From Babylonia areolata (Eukaryota; Mollusca; Gastropoda; Neogastropoda; Buccinidae), in assembly GCF_041734735.1 (NCBI RefSeq), contig NC_134901.1, positions 15,765,802 to 15,829,801 of the forward strand: a stretch of 64,000 nt of DNA, in the 5' to 3' direction. The notes below the pieces were generated by a model. It was not told the origin of the DNA. It worked only from the letters and a program-made list of their open reading frames with translations, and made no database searches. Below, piece by piece: positions 34,990 to 45,620 of this stretch. How positions within the stretch are numbered: the stretch's first letter is position 1; every line of letters begins with the position of its first letter. Position numbers and translations under genes: made by a program.

Positions 34990-35425
34990 AATATTCCGAA
35001 TCATTTTGAAAGTCTTGATCCAGTTAACGTCTTTTGATTCAGTTTGGCAATACATTTTTTAAACAAAATTCAGCTTTGATACAACGATAGAATGATCAGA
35101 GATGACTTCACAGTCAGCATTGTCAGATACTATGTGTTCACTTATTGAGTAAAACATCCAGTCTACTTTGTTTTCTGGGTTGGGATCTCTAAGCAAAGAC
35201 CTCGCCATATATGTACAAGATCTGACGCATCATTTCTTCAACTTTATCGCTAGCTTTCGGGTTATTAACATGTTTATATTTGTCATAATCAATATATAGA
35301 TTCAGTACTTAATTCCAGTCTCCTGCTGATATAAAAAATATGGTGTTCTCAGTTCCTTCATATGTTCTCTTCAGTCTATTGTTAGAACTCTGCATTGTCT
35401 CTGTTACGACCATAGATTTATGATT
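34990..35425 (-). mobile_element. LINE endonuclease-domain relic
   Basis: On the minus strand a frame reads FYISAGDWN (about 35310-35336), then VLNLYIDYDKYKHVNNPKAS. After a frame change it reads NPENKVDWMFYSISEHIVSD and CEVISDHSIVVSKLNF (about 35065-35180). The GDxN block, a DxFLIS-like block and SDHSIV correspond in order to the late motifs of the apurinic-type endonuclease of L1/Tx1-like LINE ORF2, and SDH carries the catalytic histidine. At least one frameshift and in-frame stops mark it as dead. No reverse transcriptase follows at lower coordinates. Confidence 0.65.
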
Positions 35426-35757
<332 letters not shown>

Positions 35758-36108
35758 TACTTGCGTTCACTCGTATGCACACGAGTGGGCTTTTACGTGT
35801 ATGACCGTTTTTACCCCGCCATGTAGGCAGCCATACTCGTTTTCGGGGGTGTGCATGCTGGGTATGTTCTTGTTTCCATAACCCACCGAACGCTGACATG
35901 GATTACAGGATCTTTAACTTGCGTATTTGATCTTCTGCTTGCATATACACACGAAGGGGGTTCAGGCACTGGCAGGTCTGCACATATGTTGACCTGGGAG
36001 ATGGTAAAAATCTCCACCCTTTACCCACCAGGCGCCGTCACCGTGATTCGAACCCGGGATCCTCAGATTGACAGTCCAACGCTTTAACCACTCGTCTATT
36101 GCGCCCGT
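35758..36108 (-). mobile_element. tRNA-headed SINE, family A, copy 4
   Basis: Minus-strand copy. The head at 36030-36108 reads GGGCGCAATAGACGAGTGG and GGGTTCGAATCACGG. The core includes GGTAAAGGGTGGAGA, GCACGTTAAAG-like (CAAGTTAAAGATC here), TGCCTACATGGCGGGG and ACGGTCATACACGTAAAAGC. It loses homology at CGAGTGAACGCAAG, before the tail. Confidence 0.85.
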
Positions 36109-36174
36109 CAGAGAGAGAGAGAACGTGTGTGTGTGTTTGAGTGAAGAAACTGTTCACAGCTGTAAATCTAAACA
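36109..36174. repeat. (GA)n and (GT)n short tracts
   Basis: Short GA and GT runs directly beside the SINE head. Confidence 0.7.
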
Positions 36175-36600
36175 GAATACCTATCAAATCCAAATGGCAT
36201 ATCTTCGTCCCACGCTCGCTCACATTTATAACCACAAAAAAAAAACAGTAGTCAAACATAATGTCGTGTCTAACAAAAAACAAAAGATAGACCATCGGCC
36301 TTTGTTTAAGATATTTATAGCCACACTCGATAACAGGTGAAACGAAGTATCTTACAAATGCAGAAGAGGGTTCCTGGCCTATGTTTGCATTTATAATACA
36401 CTTGATATCAATCTAAAACAAATACCTAACAAATACAAAAGATGAATCTGGGCCTTTGTTCATATGTGCAGCCGCACTTGATAACAGGCCAAAATAAAAC
36501 AACAAATGAAAATCTGGTGGATACAAAAGACAAACCCTCGGCATGTTCACAAATATAACATTTGTTAACGGGCCTAACAGAATGCACAAGAAATACATTT
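36175..36600 (+). repeat. Decayed about 85-bp tandem array
   Basis: Roughly five degraded units share a CTAACAAATACAAAAGA start, a GGGCCTTTGTT-like middle (CGGCCTTTGTTTAAG, TGGCCTATGTTTGCA, GGGCCTTTGTTCATA, CGGCATGTTCACAAA), an ATTTATAgCCaCACT block and an ATAACAGG(CC) end. Spacing is about 75-95 bp. Old, with many indels. Confidence 0.7.
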
Positions 36601-37781
36601 GACAGCAAGTCTGAAATCGCTTCTTACCATACTACATCACTTCATTGTGCAGTCGCCGCCATCAGTAATAAAAAGCGATTATTGATAATCACCGTGGGGG
36701 CACGTGGAGGGGGGGTGGGGTGGGGTGCACTGAATCGCTTGGGGTGTGAAGAAAAGATCATACAGTGTTGTACGGCTGTGTGTAGAGTATTGTACTGTGT
36801 GGGCATATCCCATCGTCGTCACAGGCCTTTTCATTTGATGTTGTGTTCGTTCCCTCTCCCACACACACACACAGCTGTTCCGTTTGTGGTGTATCTTGTC
36901 GAACTGGAGCCAGAGCATCACCTTCCGATGGTTCTTATCCCAGAACAACTTGAAAGTCCGTCTTCACAACACTAAAGGAAATCCTGTGTACACAGTCGGC
37001 CCGATAGTATGTTTGAAGTGAAGAACTTCGGTGGGGGGACGGCCGCTGAACTGCGCTTTTTTTCTTTTTTTTTTTTTCCCCCATGAACCTATTACATCCT
37101 CAGTCTTCAACTTGTTCAGGTGTGTGTGTGAATATAACACCGCCACATATTTTAAAGACTGAAACGGATAAATCCAAGTAGTCTCATGCTGGCAAAGGAA
37201 CGTACAGAAACTTTCCTCTCAGTTTCTTCAGAGGAGTAGTAGTTAATTCTCTGTGGATGGTCCGAAATTATGCGGTGGTTATTGTCAGAGAGTCGGTAAA
37301 GTTCTTCCCGATTTTACGCAGCCCATATAATAAAGTGATGACAAAAGACCACTCGGTCTTTACAGAACCAAAGGCGTACTCAATGACAACAAATTAATCA
37401 CAGAAGTATGTGACAGTCCAAATCCAAATAACTGTTCCACTAAAGACGCCAGGTTGGCGTTTCTCTATTTTCATAAAAATCCCCGTCTTTGCAGGAAAGT
37501 GATCCAGGTACAGAACCGTTCAATGCTGGGAATAAACTTAAAGATCGCTAGCAGTTCATAGTAATGATGTATTTCTATCACAGCCTAACCGATGCTTGGA
37601 GCTTCTTCTTTTTTGTCCATTTGATATTCACAGAAAAACACAGTTTGGTTGTAGACAAGTTAAAAAAAAAAAAAAAGTTAATCCACAAGAAAAGTAGATC
37701 ACTTGCAAACACACAGGGATGCACAAGAAGAGAAGTCAATGACTGACCAGCACAGTGTGTGTGTGTGTGGGCGGGCCGTCA
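36601..37781 (-). other. 3' flank and probable 3' UTR of the receptor gene
   Basis: The kilobase downstream of the receptor stop on the minus strand. 37140-37560 is balanced, non-repetitive sequence that could be 3' UTR. I found no convincing AATAAA on the minus strand close to the stop. 36700-36725 is G-rich and 36860-36875 is (CA)n. Confidence 0.4.
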
Positions 37782-39141
37782 TCAGACCTTAGTCCGGTGG
37801 GCCGTGGTCCGGTCACGAGTGCTGGCCTCGGGCACAGTGTAAGTCAACAGAATGCGCTCCGAGGAGCGGCTCTTGTCGAAGTGCACGGAGGCGGGAAGCC
37901 TGGCGTCGTCGTTCTGCAGGGAGGACCAGGCCGTGTAGTTGTTGCTTTTCTTGCAGCGCATGAGCAGCATGATCTGCTGGCGGAACTTGTGGCCCGTGGC
38001 GCAATACAGGCAGAAGTTGATGGAGTGGTTGACGTACATCATCAGCTCCGTCACCGTCTTGGTCAGGTTGAAGCGGGCCGCCTGCTGCAGGTCGTGGGTC
38101 TTCTGCTGGTTCCAGAAGGCGGTGAAGATGAGGGCGATGTTCATGGGCAGGGTGGTGAGCAGGAAGGTGAAGGACACGGTCAGCAGCATGATGGTCAGCT
38201 TGGTGCCCTCCCCTGTGCCGCTGGTCCGCCGGCAGTTGACCACCCCGTTCCTGCTGTGCACGGCCTGGCCGGTGAAGCGGCGCGACGGGATCTGCTGGTG
38301 GTAGTGGTGCTCGGGCGTGTTGACCAGCCTCTGGCGGGTGGTCCGGGCCTTGATCACCTCGCGGATGATGAGGATGTTGAGGACGATGATGAAGATGAAG
38401 GGGACGAAGGAGTAAATGCAGGCGTCCACCCAGGGCCAGACCTCGTCCACCAGTTTGTGGTAGTGCGGCGCCGCCTCGCAGTTGCCGACGTTCTTGCCAT
38501 CCACGGGCCGCTGCACGATCTCCACGGTCCAGAAGAAGTGCAGGTTGATGGTGAACATGAGCAGCACCAGGAAGCCGATGACCTTCTTGGCGCGCGCCGT
38601 GTTGATCATGGCGGAGGCTCTGAGCGGGAAGCAGACGACGATGTAGCGCTCCACCGTGACGGCGATGATGAGCCAGACGGACAGGTCGCTGGCCATGTAG
38701 CCGAAGGAGATGGTCAGCTTGCACACCCAGTTCGTGCTGTCGTGGAAGTCGGTGCCGGTCACCTCGCCCAGCCACAGCCTGAGCAGGCCGATGTACAGCA
38801 CCAGGGAGTCGGCCACAGCCAGCGAGGCCAGGTACTGGTAGGAGGAGACCTTGACCATGGCCCGGCAGCGGAGCACGACGAAGGAGAGGAGGTTGCCTAC
38901 GGTGCCCATAACGATGAAGATGGGCGGCACATAGAGCAGCAGGTGGTGGCGGAGCTGTTGCTCGGGGAACTCCCACAGTTGGGCCTGGGGCGTGTCGTGC
39001 TGCAGCATGTTGAGCAGGTCCAGCAGCTCCTCCTCGCTGGCGATCTGCGCCTGGTCGTACAGGTACTCCCGCTCCGCCTCCGTCAGCTGGCGGAACAGGG
39101 CCAGGATCTCCCGGACAGACCCCCCGCCCTCGTGCAGTAAG
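37782..39141 (-). CDS. Class A GPCR (peptide-receptor type), terminal exon
   Basis: A seven-helix receptor that should couple an extracellular ligand, probably a neuropeptide, to G proteins at the plasma membrane. The exon opens at a minus-strand acceptor (TGTGTGTGTGTGCAG at 39142-39156) and gives 452 residues to the TGA at 37782. Numbering from its first full codon: an acidic amphipathic N-terminal segment (10-60), TM1 67-90 with N83, TM2 101-124 with LAVAD (D111), C140 at the start of TM3, ERY 164-166 in place of DRY, C221 in extracellular loop 2, TM5 with P247, a long third intracellular loop (about 262-313), TM6 with P332 but no CWxP tryptophan, and TM7 with NHSINFCLY (371-379) in place of NPxxY. 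FRQQI at 386-390 begins helix 8, and C396 could be palmitoylated. NxxxNFxLY with a following KFR is typical of FMRFamide/myosuppressin/TRH-receptor-like groups expanded in lophotrochozoans. No stop or frameshift is visible, so it looks functional. The exon is GC-rich against AT-rich flanks. The start codon lies in an upstream exon not found here; M45 is an alternative start. The ligand cannot be assigned. Confidence 0.9.
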
Positions 39142-39404
39142 CTGCACACACACACACAAGAGCAACAAGATATTGATAAGTACAGTGTCGTACATAACAC
39201 ATAAATCTGCCAGTCGTTGATGACTATCACAACACACACACACGATGTTACTAAATACAGTGTCGTACATAAAGCACAACTGGTTTGCAAGTCTATCAGA
39301 ATCATTTTTTCCGACATCCTGGTGTAAACATATACGTCTTAATGTTCTACACAAAAGAAACTGAATACGTCAACATACTTTTCATGACAAGTGATGATTA
39401 AGCT
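39142..39404 (-). other. Intron 5' of receptor exon, with local duplication
   Basis: The acceptor tract is a (TG)n run preceded by TCTTGTTGCTCT. The sequence TACAGTGTCGTACATAA occurs twice (about 39181 and 39256), each next to a (CA)n tract, so the acceptor region is part of an about 85-bp tandem duplication. An in-frame methionine-containing extension runs into this stretch, but it is low complexity and I treat it as intron. Confidence 0.65.
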
Positions 39405-39775
39405 ATTTATATTATCGTGCTGAAGCTTGTGCAGAGACAACGAAAGCGCTTTCATACCACTCCACAGCAGACTTGCATAACAGTTATTCAAAGGGATGAA
39501 AGACAAAAACTTATTTTTAGAAAGTTAGAGAAACAGTGAACCGGAAAGAGGGAGGGGAGGTTGTTTCAGAAAGAGGCAGGTTTGTTTCCAGGTCAGACTT
39601 TGAAAGGGCTGGGTGCAGAAATCTTACGAAGCGAAACGGGGAGCATATTCCAAGTTTAATAATCCACAGAAAAGCGGAGCGGCGGTCGACTGAAGTACTT
39701 GAATTTGGTAAAGCGAAATGTGGATCCGACAGTGACCGAAGCGAGCGAGATGGGGTAGGGACAGGGACAGAGTAG
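39405..39775 (-). mobile_element. LINE 3' end (CR1/L2-like), second copy
   Basis: The minus strand reads PTPSRSLRSLSDP near 39720-39757, then after divergence FRFVRFLHPALSKSDLETN and a stop near 39535. It follows with CGCTTTCGTTGTCTCTGCAC and a TATAAAT-type 3' end. It is the same element type and strand as 19836-20170 but more decayed. It sits upstream of the receptor exon, presumably within its intron, in the same orientation as the gene. Confidence 0.7.
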
Positions 39776-40591
39776 TTTACTTAATGTCATAGTAGGGTGT
39801 GTAATAAATGTGTAGTGCAGTATAATTGTGTTCGTATTTTCGAAACATATGTTTAGTCTATGTGTGAAGCTACGAATCCAATGCTTTTACGTTCGTGTCT
39901 TCGTCTGTTGGTTTAAAAAAAAAAACAGAAAACACATTTCCGCGTTTAGTACTTGTCCATATTGTGATACCCATATGGAAACTTACAATCGATACTTTTC
40001 TTCTTTTTTGTGCAGATATGTTCAGAAGAGCTGTGGACATAATAGCCTTCTGTCAAAGTTGCTTTATTCTCGTGGTTCAGATTTCGTTTTTCATTTGTTC
40101 ATGAAGTATTACTTCGTAGGTTCCTCAGTCACTTTACCTTTTGGTTCATGTATGTACGAAGCGAGTCTGTGTAACAACTATGGTTTCTTTATGCATGAAT
40201 GTTTCCGTGGTTTCTCTGAACAGCCAAAGTCCGGTAATTTCACAAGCATGTATTACTACCTGTTGTTTTGCTTTTATCAAGTTTAGCGCTTTGATTTTGT
40301 GGCAGTCGTTCTAGTAAAAATGAAGCAGCTGCTGTTCAGCATGGAAGTTGGTTTTGTTGTTGTTGTTTTTTTGTCTGCAAAGAGCAGCAAAATGACGCAT
40401 GCATGCACAGTTCACACACACACACACACACACACACGCGAAAGCTAAAAAAAAACAAAAAAAATGGGGCTGTGAGCGATACTCGAAATGGAGGGGTAAA
40501 AAAAAAAAAAAAGGCTTTCGGCGTTGTCAGTCCTCGTTGCGTAAACACTTTGCGTCTTTATTGTTGTATGCAATGTACTCAATAGAAAAAA
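39776..40591. other. Unremarkable sequence, possibly intronic
   Basis: AT-rich. (CA)n at 40414-40438 and poly-A near 40498-40512. A 152-codon plus-strand frame at 39828-40286 has no recognised domain and lies antisense to the presumed transcript. Confidence 0.5.
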
Positions 40592-40800
40592 AGAAAAACG
40601 AATTTGGACACACACACAGAGAGCAAACAAAACAGAAAGGGAAGAAAGCAAGTTTGCCGTGTTGAAATCCAAGGGAAGCAACCGCAGCAGTTGTGCAATA
40701 AAGAACTGACTTGCCTCCCTTCATTCTCCTTTCTGCAGGAAATTTAGTAATTAACTGACTTGCTTCAGTCATCTCAATTATAGGAGAGAGAAGGGAGGCT
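40592..40800 (+). repeat. Inverted-repeat element E, copy 1
   Basis: The arms AAGGGAAGCAA (40671-40681) and TTGCCTCCCTT (40711-40721) pair with one mismatch around a 29-bp loop. It is preceded by GCAAGTTTGCCGTGTTGAAA, which aligns with copy 3. A second partial right arm (AACTGACTTGCTTC) follows near 40754. Confidence 0.6.
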
Positions 40801-41684
40801 CACAAAATGGAAATTTTAGGGTGGGGAGGGGGTTGGGCACGGGCACGTGTGTAGTTGACAGAACCTTCCTCACCCGCTATCCCCCATTCTGATGTGTAAT
40901 GCGGTGTGTGTTTGTTTCTTTGATTTTTTTTTTCCCCCTATGCATTTTACTAACACCATGCTAGTGCCTGTATGGTGTGTGTGCGTGCGTGCGTGTGGTT
41001 GTTTTGTTTTGATTTATGCATATATTTTTCCTCTTATGTGTCTCTACTGACACCATGCTTTCGTTTAATTAAATATTGTGTAGTGTAGACCCTATTCAGG
41101 GCGGGGACTGGATGTAAAAAAGCACACCAGTGCTTATTATCCTCGAAATAAAGAATTTGTCTTGTAGGGTGGATGTGTGGGAGGGAAGGAGGGACCGTCA
41201 GCTTGGAGACAGGACAGTGGAGGTTTGGCCGTGTGGGGTGGGGAGCAGAGTGGTAGTAATTAAAGGGGGTGACACTGTGTGTGTGTGTGCGTGGAGACTT
41301 TTTTCTTAGTATGAAAAACAACAATAAAAACCCACAACACCACCACCCCCTCCCCCAAAAGAAAAAAGAAAAACAACAGCAAACCCCCCCCCCCCACACA
41401 CACACACAACCAACCAACCACATTAACATGAAATATATCGCACAATACCTTGAAATAGTCAAGATTACAACAAACAACTCTGAGAAGTATTCATACTTGG
41501 CATTCAAACATTACGTGGTCAGTTTAGACAAATAGGCAATCCTCTGTGGGTGTGTTTGTGCACGTGCGATCAGAGTATGTGTGTATTCGAACACACGTGA
41601 AAAAAATGGAACGTGCGTGTATTCGTGCGCACTGTATTAAAAAAACAAAACAAAAAAAACTTGAATATAATAGCAAAAAAGGGT
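40801..41684. other. Intergenic or intronic sequence
   Basis: Contains TTTTACTAACACCATGCTAG (40947-40966), loosely repeated at about 41045-41065 (CTACTGACACCATGCT). Poly-C plus (CA)n at 41386-41409. No gene recognised. Confidence 0.5.
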
Positions 41685-41760
41685 CATAGACCCAAGGGAA
41701 GGAAGTGTCGCAGCTGCATTTTATCTGACTTCTCTCCCTTCCCTTATTCTGCAGAAAGTC
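41685..41760 (+). repeat. Inverted-repeat element E, copy 2
   Basis: AAGGGAAGGAAGT (41694-41706) pairs imperfectly with ACTTCTCTCCCTT (41728-41740), followed by TTCTGCAG as in copy 1. Shorter and more diverged. Confidence 0.5.
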
Positions 41761-42209
41761 TTTGTCACATCAGAGTGTAAAGTCGATGGATGCGGCGCGG
41801 TGTGTGGGTGTATATATGTACGTGTGTGTGTTGAGCATGTGTGTTATGGGGGGCAAGGGGGGGGGGGCATGGAAACGGCGACAGCAGAATAATCACGATC
41901 ATGGGAGTGTCATGGAAAGATGTGTGATTGAGTGTTCGTGCATGTATGACGTGAGTATTCGTGTCCAGAGTTGTAAATATTGTAAAGGAAAACATATTAT
42001 TGAACAAGCGCGAACTGTGGTAAAAACAACAACAACTAGCGAACATGCATTATCAGATGATTAAAAAAAGAAAAGAAAGGAATGCCTGTGTGTGTGTGTG
42101 CGCGCGCACGCGTGCGCTCGCTCGCTTAGCATGTACGTGAAAGCATGTAATGAGCGTGTGTACAAAAAAAAAAAAGTCAACAAGGCTTTCCTGATCGTAG
42201 CTCTTCGTT
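41761..42209. other. Intergenic sequence with GT/CG microsatellites
   Basis: GT-rich 41798-41845, poly-G near 41860, GT/CG at 42087-42125. No gene recognised. Confidence 0.55.
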
Positions 42210-42385
42210 GCAACTTAACGCACGTAAAAGAAGCTGTGACAACAAAAATGTCCCTGGCAAAATTCTGGAGAAAAATACAGTTTGACAGGAAAACATGGAA
42301 AGCCGACTGACACAGGCAGGTTGAGGAGAGCAGCCCGAATTTCTCAGAGAAATATTTTGTGACAAAAGAGTATACAACACAATGC
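42210..42385 (+). mobile_element. SINE family B, copy 5 (5'-truncated)
   Basis: Body and 3' part only: CTTAACGCACGTAAAAGAAG, ATGTCCCTGGCAAAATTCTG, GAGAGCAGCCCGAATTTC, AGAAATATTTTGTGACAAAA. The head is missing and there is an internal deletion before the distal block. Confidence 0.75.
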
Positions 42386-42454
42386 GGTTGTTCATTTAAT
42401 TACTTGGTGTTTTTGTTGTATGCAAATTATCAGCAATGGATTAAAAAAAAAAAA

Positions 42455-42600
42455 AAAAAAATGGACAGCGAACAAGAAGGGTCACAAAGCAAGGTTGGCA
42501 GTTGAAAACCAAGGGAAGCAAGTGGGGGAAGTGTGGCGGCCGCAACAACTTTCCACAAATTAACTGAATTGCCTCCCTTACATTACGCACGCATGATGAG
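42455..42600 (+). repeat. Inverted-repeat element E, copy 3
   Basis: Arms AAGGGAAGCAA (42511-42521) and TTGCCTCCCTT (42569-42579) are identical to copy 1, but the loop is 47 bp and different. The preceding 50 bp (CACAAAGCAAGGTTGGCAG) also align with copy 1. Three copies within 2 kb suggest local duplication. Confidence 0.65.
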
Positions 42601-43185
42601 GATTGGCGTCATCTCGTGCTTTGGAGAATGGGGGTGAGTATGGAAAAAGTTGCCCTAATTTCTGTGCAGCGTTTTATTCGCAGCGTAACCCCCCACACCC
42701 CCAAGCCCTCCTCTCTACACACACACACAGAGGCCTATTTTCACAAATCATGTTGTGAAAAGACAGACTAAACACACACACACGCGCGAAATGGTTCACT
42801 TCAAAGTTGCATTGAAAGAAGAAGAAAAAAGTTCGGTGAGGAGGAACACAACTCATCCATTTTGAAACCCGTTGGCCACGGGCACGGAGACCAGGATGAC
42901 CAGGCGAGTTAAAAGCCACACACTTGGTGCACTGGCTCAAACGGACTTTGACATTATGGGAAGGCTTTTTTCTTGTGTTCATCAGAAGTGCTTTGGAAGC
43001 CTGTTGAGTCTGCCCTCATCCTCTTCCCTTATTAAGGCATTACTGGCTTCTGTGGTGGGTCTGGTTGGATTGGATCGGTGCGAAAAAAGAATAAAATATA
43101 AACAAGCGTGTGAGAGCTCCAACTTCTGAAATCCCGTAACTCCCCAAAATTGATTTTTTTTTTTTTTTTTTTATTTTTTTTAACC
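42601..43185. other. Intergenic sequence
   Basis: (CA)n remnants near 42717-42730 and 42773-42785, poly-T 43149-43172. No gene recognised. Confidence 0.55.
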
Positions 43186-43415
43186 AAGTTCTGCCTTGGA
43201 TAACCCTTTGTTGCTGTGAATTCTTATTAGATACTTGGACACAAAAACCCGGGTTTATCGTTTAATGCGAATGTCTAGCATTCAGTCCACCACGCAAGGT
43301 CAAGTGGAACGGGAGGGAGTGAAAGACCTGGTTCGTATCTATGGACACGAACCCATTGAAACTAGCTTCCAAGCCCGGCACATCATCACCGGGCCACCGA
43401 TCCACCGCTGTAATG
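43186..43415 (-). mobile_element. SINE family B, copy 6 (diverged)
   Basis: Minus-strand body with AATTCACAGCAACAAAGG, GATAAACCCGGG and TTGACCTTGCGTGGTGGACT, and a head region (43340-43415) containing GGTGGCCCGGTGATGATGTG and GGGTTCGTGTCC. The head differs from copies 1-5. Lacks the 3' block. Confidence 0.65.
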
Positions 43416-44700
43416 CCAGTGCTCGTTTGTTTGCTGTCGCTTTGTTTTTATAGCAGCCTCGCGCTTGAAAATAAGCAGTTTTTGGCTTGCAAATAAGGAC
43501 TAATAGGAATGCAGCAGGTTGTTTTTTTTTTGACATCTTCTCCTCGTTCCACTGCAGAAGCTAAGCCTGCACTTCCCCCATTCCTCCATTTAGCCTTGAG
43601 AAAGAGAAGGGTAATGATGCCAGAGTTAGATCCATTCGGGTTCCAGACCGCGGTAATGGCGCGTCCTGTCGGGGCCCGTGCTGATAACGGCGAGAATGCA
43701 ACGGAGATAAAGATTTGGGTGAATGGTGCGTGCTGCCGCTGTGCCGTCTGTGTTAGGTGAGGCGAGGTGAGGTAATTGGGATCGATTGAGCCAGCAGATG
43801 TACCACCTGCCCGCCCCCCCTCAACGAACCCCTCAACAATTCCACACACGAGACTGCACCATGCACTCTGATGTAAATGATGGGAGAGGGACCATTCAGT
43901 GTTTTGTTCCATAGAATTGTACAGTCCCCTGTCCCTGCTCATCTTCCAATAATTAAGATGTCACCCGACATCCCAAGTCGAGCAACATTTTCTCGCGCAT
44001 CGCAAACTAAAAGTCACTGTGGTATAACACCGCACATTTGCAGGATTCTACCCTGCGCAGTGGAGATGTTTATTGCTGTTAGCAGCATCACATAACGTGC
44101 ACAGCCTAAGACTGTTCTGATTTGTTTCGCGGTATCGGTTTTGGCAACTCATCCACACACACACGTCACCGCATTCCGCCTTCTCTGCTACAGGTTGCCC
44201 GTAATGCTTGTCTCGAGTTTAGCCTCACGAAAAAAATGTCTGACCAGGGGAGAGGTCGGCACCTTTCGGGGTGGATGTAATTGCATAAAACCTTCCATGG
44301 ACAAAGCACGCATAAAACATCCATGAATACGAAACGCGTGCCTCGCATACATGCGCACAACGAGTAAACGTCAGACGAGCATTTTCAAAAAATTAGGAAG
44401 CAGGCATGAGAACAACAAAACGTTCAGAGCCTTGTTTTTTTTTTTTTTTTGGGGGGGGGGAGGAGACTTCACAGTGTTGGAGAGAGGCCCCAGTCACAAA
44501 GTTAACAGCTTCATCGCATTGCCAGCCACGAGGCCACACCTGACAGAGAAAGCTGATTAGCGTTCCAACACACACAAGACAGATCTCTCTCTCAGAACCC
44601 TCCAGATGAAAGAGATTCATAGGGTCTCATGTTCCGAGAGATGTGCTCAAAGGGGCTGCCATCTCTCCCCACCATGCAAAACGAGGCAAGTTAATTAAAA
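43416..44700. other. Intergenic sequence
   Basis: No domain in any frame. Poly-T/poly-G near 44434-44460. The open frames of 60-164 codons have no recognisable motif. Confidence 0.5.
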
Positions 44701-45620
44701 CGGGACGTGCCAAATAGTTGGGACGTGCCAAATCACGATGGCACATGCCATGGCAAATCAGATGCCGGACTATCCTGCCACAAAAAGGTATAGAGAACAG
44801 TTTTCCAAATAGAACAACGCCATAATGGATCTACAGAATTACAAACCAAATTGCAACGATTTTTGTTGGCCTTCGAATTGTTTTCCAAGCATCATTCCCA
44901 CAGCCTAAACCACAAAATAAATCATTTAAATACCATCGCTACCAATGCAAAATGGCCCTTGTATTAGTATTCATACAGCTGTTTAATTTCATTAGTGATC
45001 CACAACAAATAAGGACTGTATAATAACGTGTACTGTGTACAATACCACAGAAGCAGCTGAACCACTGAATGAGGTCTGTCTTTGACAGATTCCAGCTCTT
45101 TACCCCTCCTGTTGGGGAGTGCATGGAACTACTTTCAGTTCGGAAAAAAAAAATCAAGAATTATTTTTTATTTGTCATATCTCTTAAGGCAGGCCTACTG
45201 CAGATGTTGACAACTGAAAACTGTTGAGTGAAATCTGGTTTATGCCACACGCTAACGCTTTTTTTTTTCCTTTCTTCGTTTAAAAAAAATCAGACCCATC
45301 TTTCTCCATCAGTTTTCTGAACTGCCCTTCACGTCCTTGCCTCCGTAAATAGTCTTGTCACTCCCCCCACCCCCACTCAACCCTTCCTCCCACACACGCC
45401 CACCCCCTGCCACCATCATCCGACCTCGTAAACAAGTGTTATCCCTCTGTCCTTACGGTCGATTGATGGAGGTAATGATGATACCAGGTCCTCTCTAAAC
45501 CTTTTTTAACGAGTTCATCACCCCCCGCCATCTACGAATCACAGTCTGTCTACACTGCACAGAAACGGGAGATTTACCTTCCATTCATTCGGTTGCTCTT
45601 CCAGAGGCAGGGTTCCGTCA
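44701..45620. other. Intergenic sequence with short GACGTGCCAAAT repeat
   Basis: GGGACGTGCCAAAT occurs twice (about 44702 and 44721), with a related GCCATGGCAAATCA block. The rest is featureless. Confidence 0.5.

Noticed and set aside
37755-39140. 461-codon plus-strand open frame across the receptor exon
   Set aside because: It is antisense to a convincing seven-helix receptor, consists of Val/Gly/His/Asp-rich low-complexity residues, and is explained by G/C-biased codons.
37813-39354. 513-codon second minus-strand frame
   Set aside because: Shifted reading of the same exon, rich in Arg/Pro/His/Ala, with no domain.
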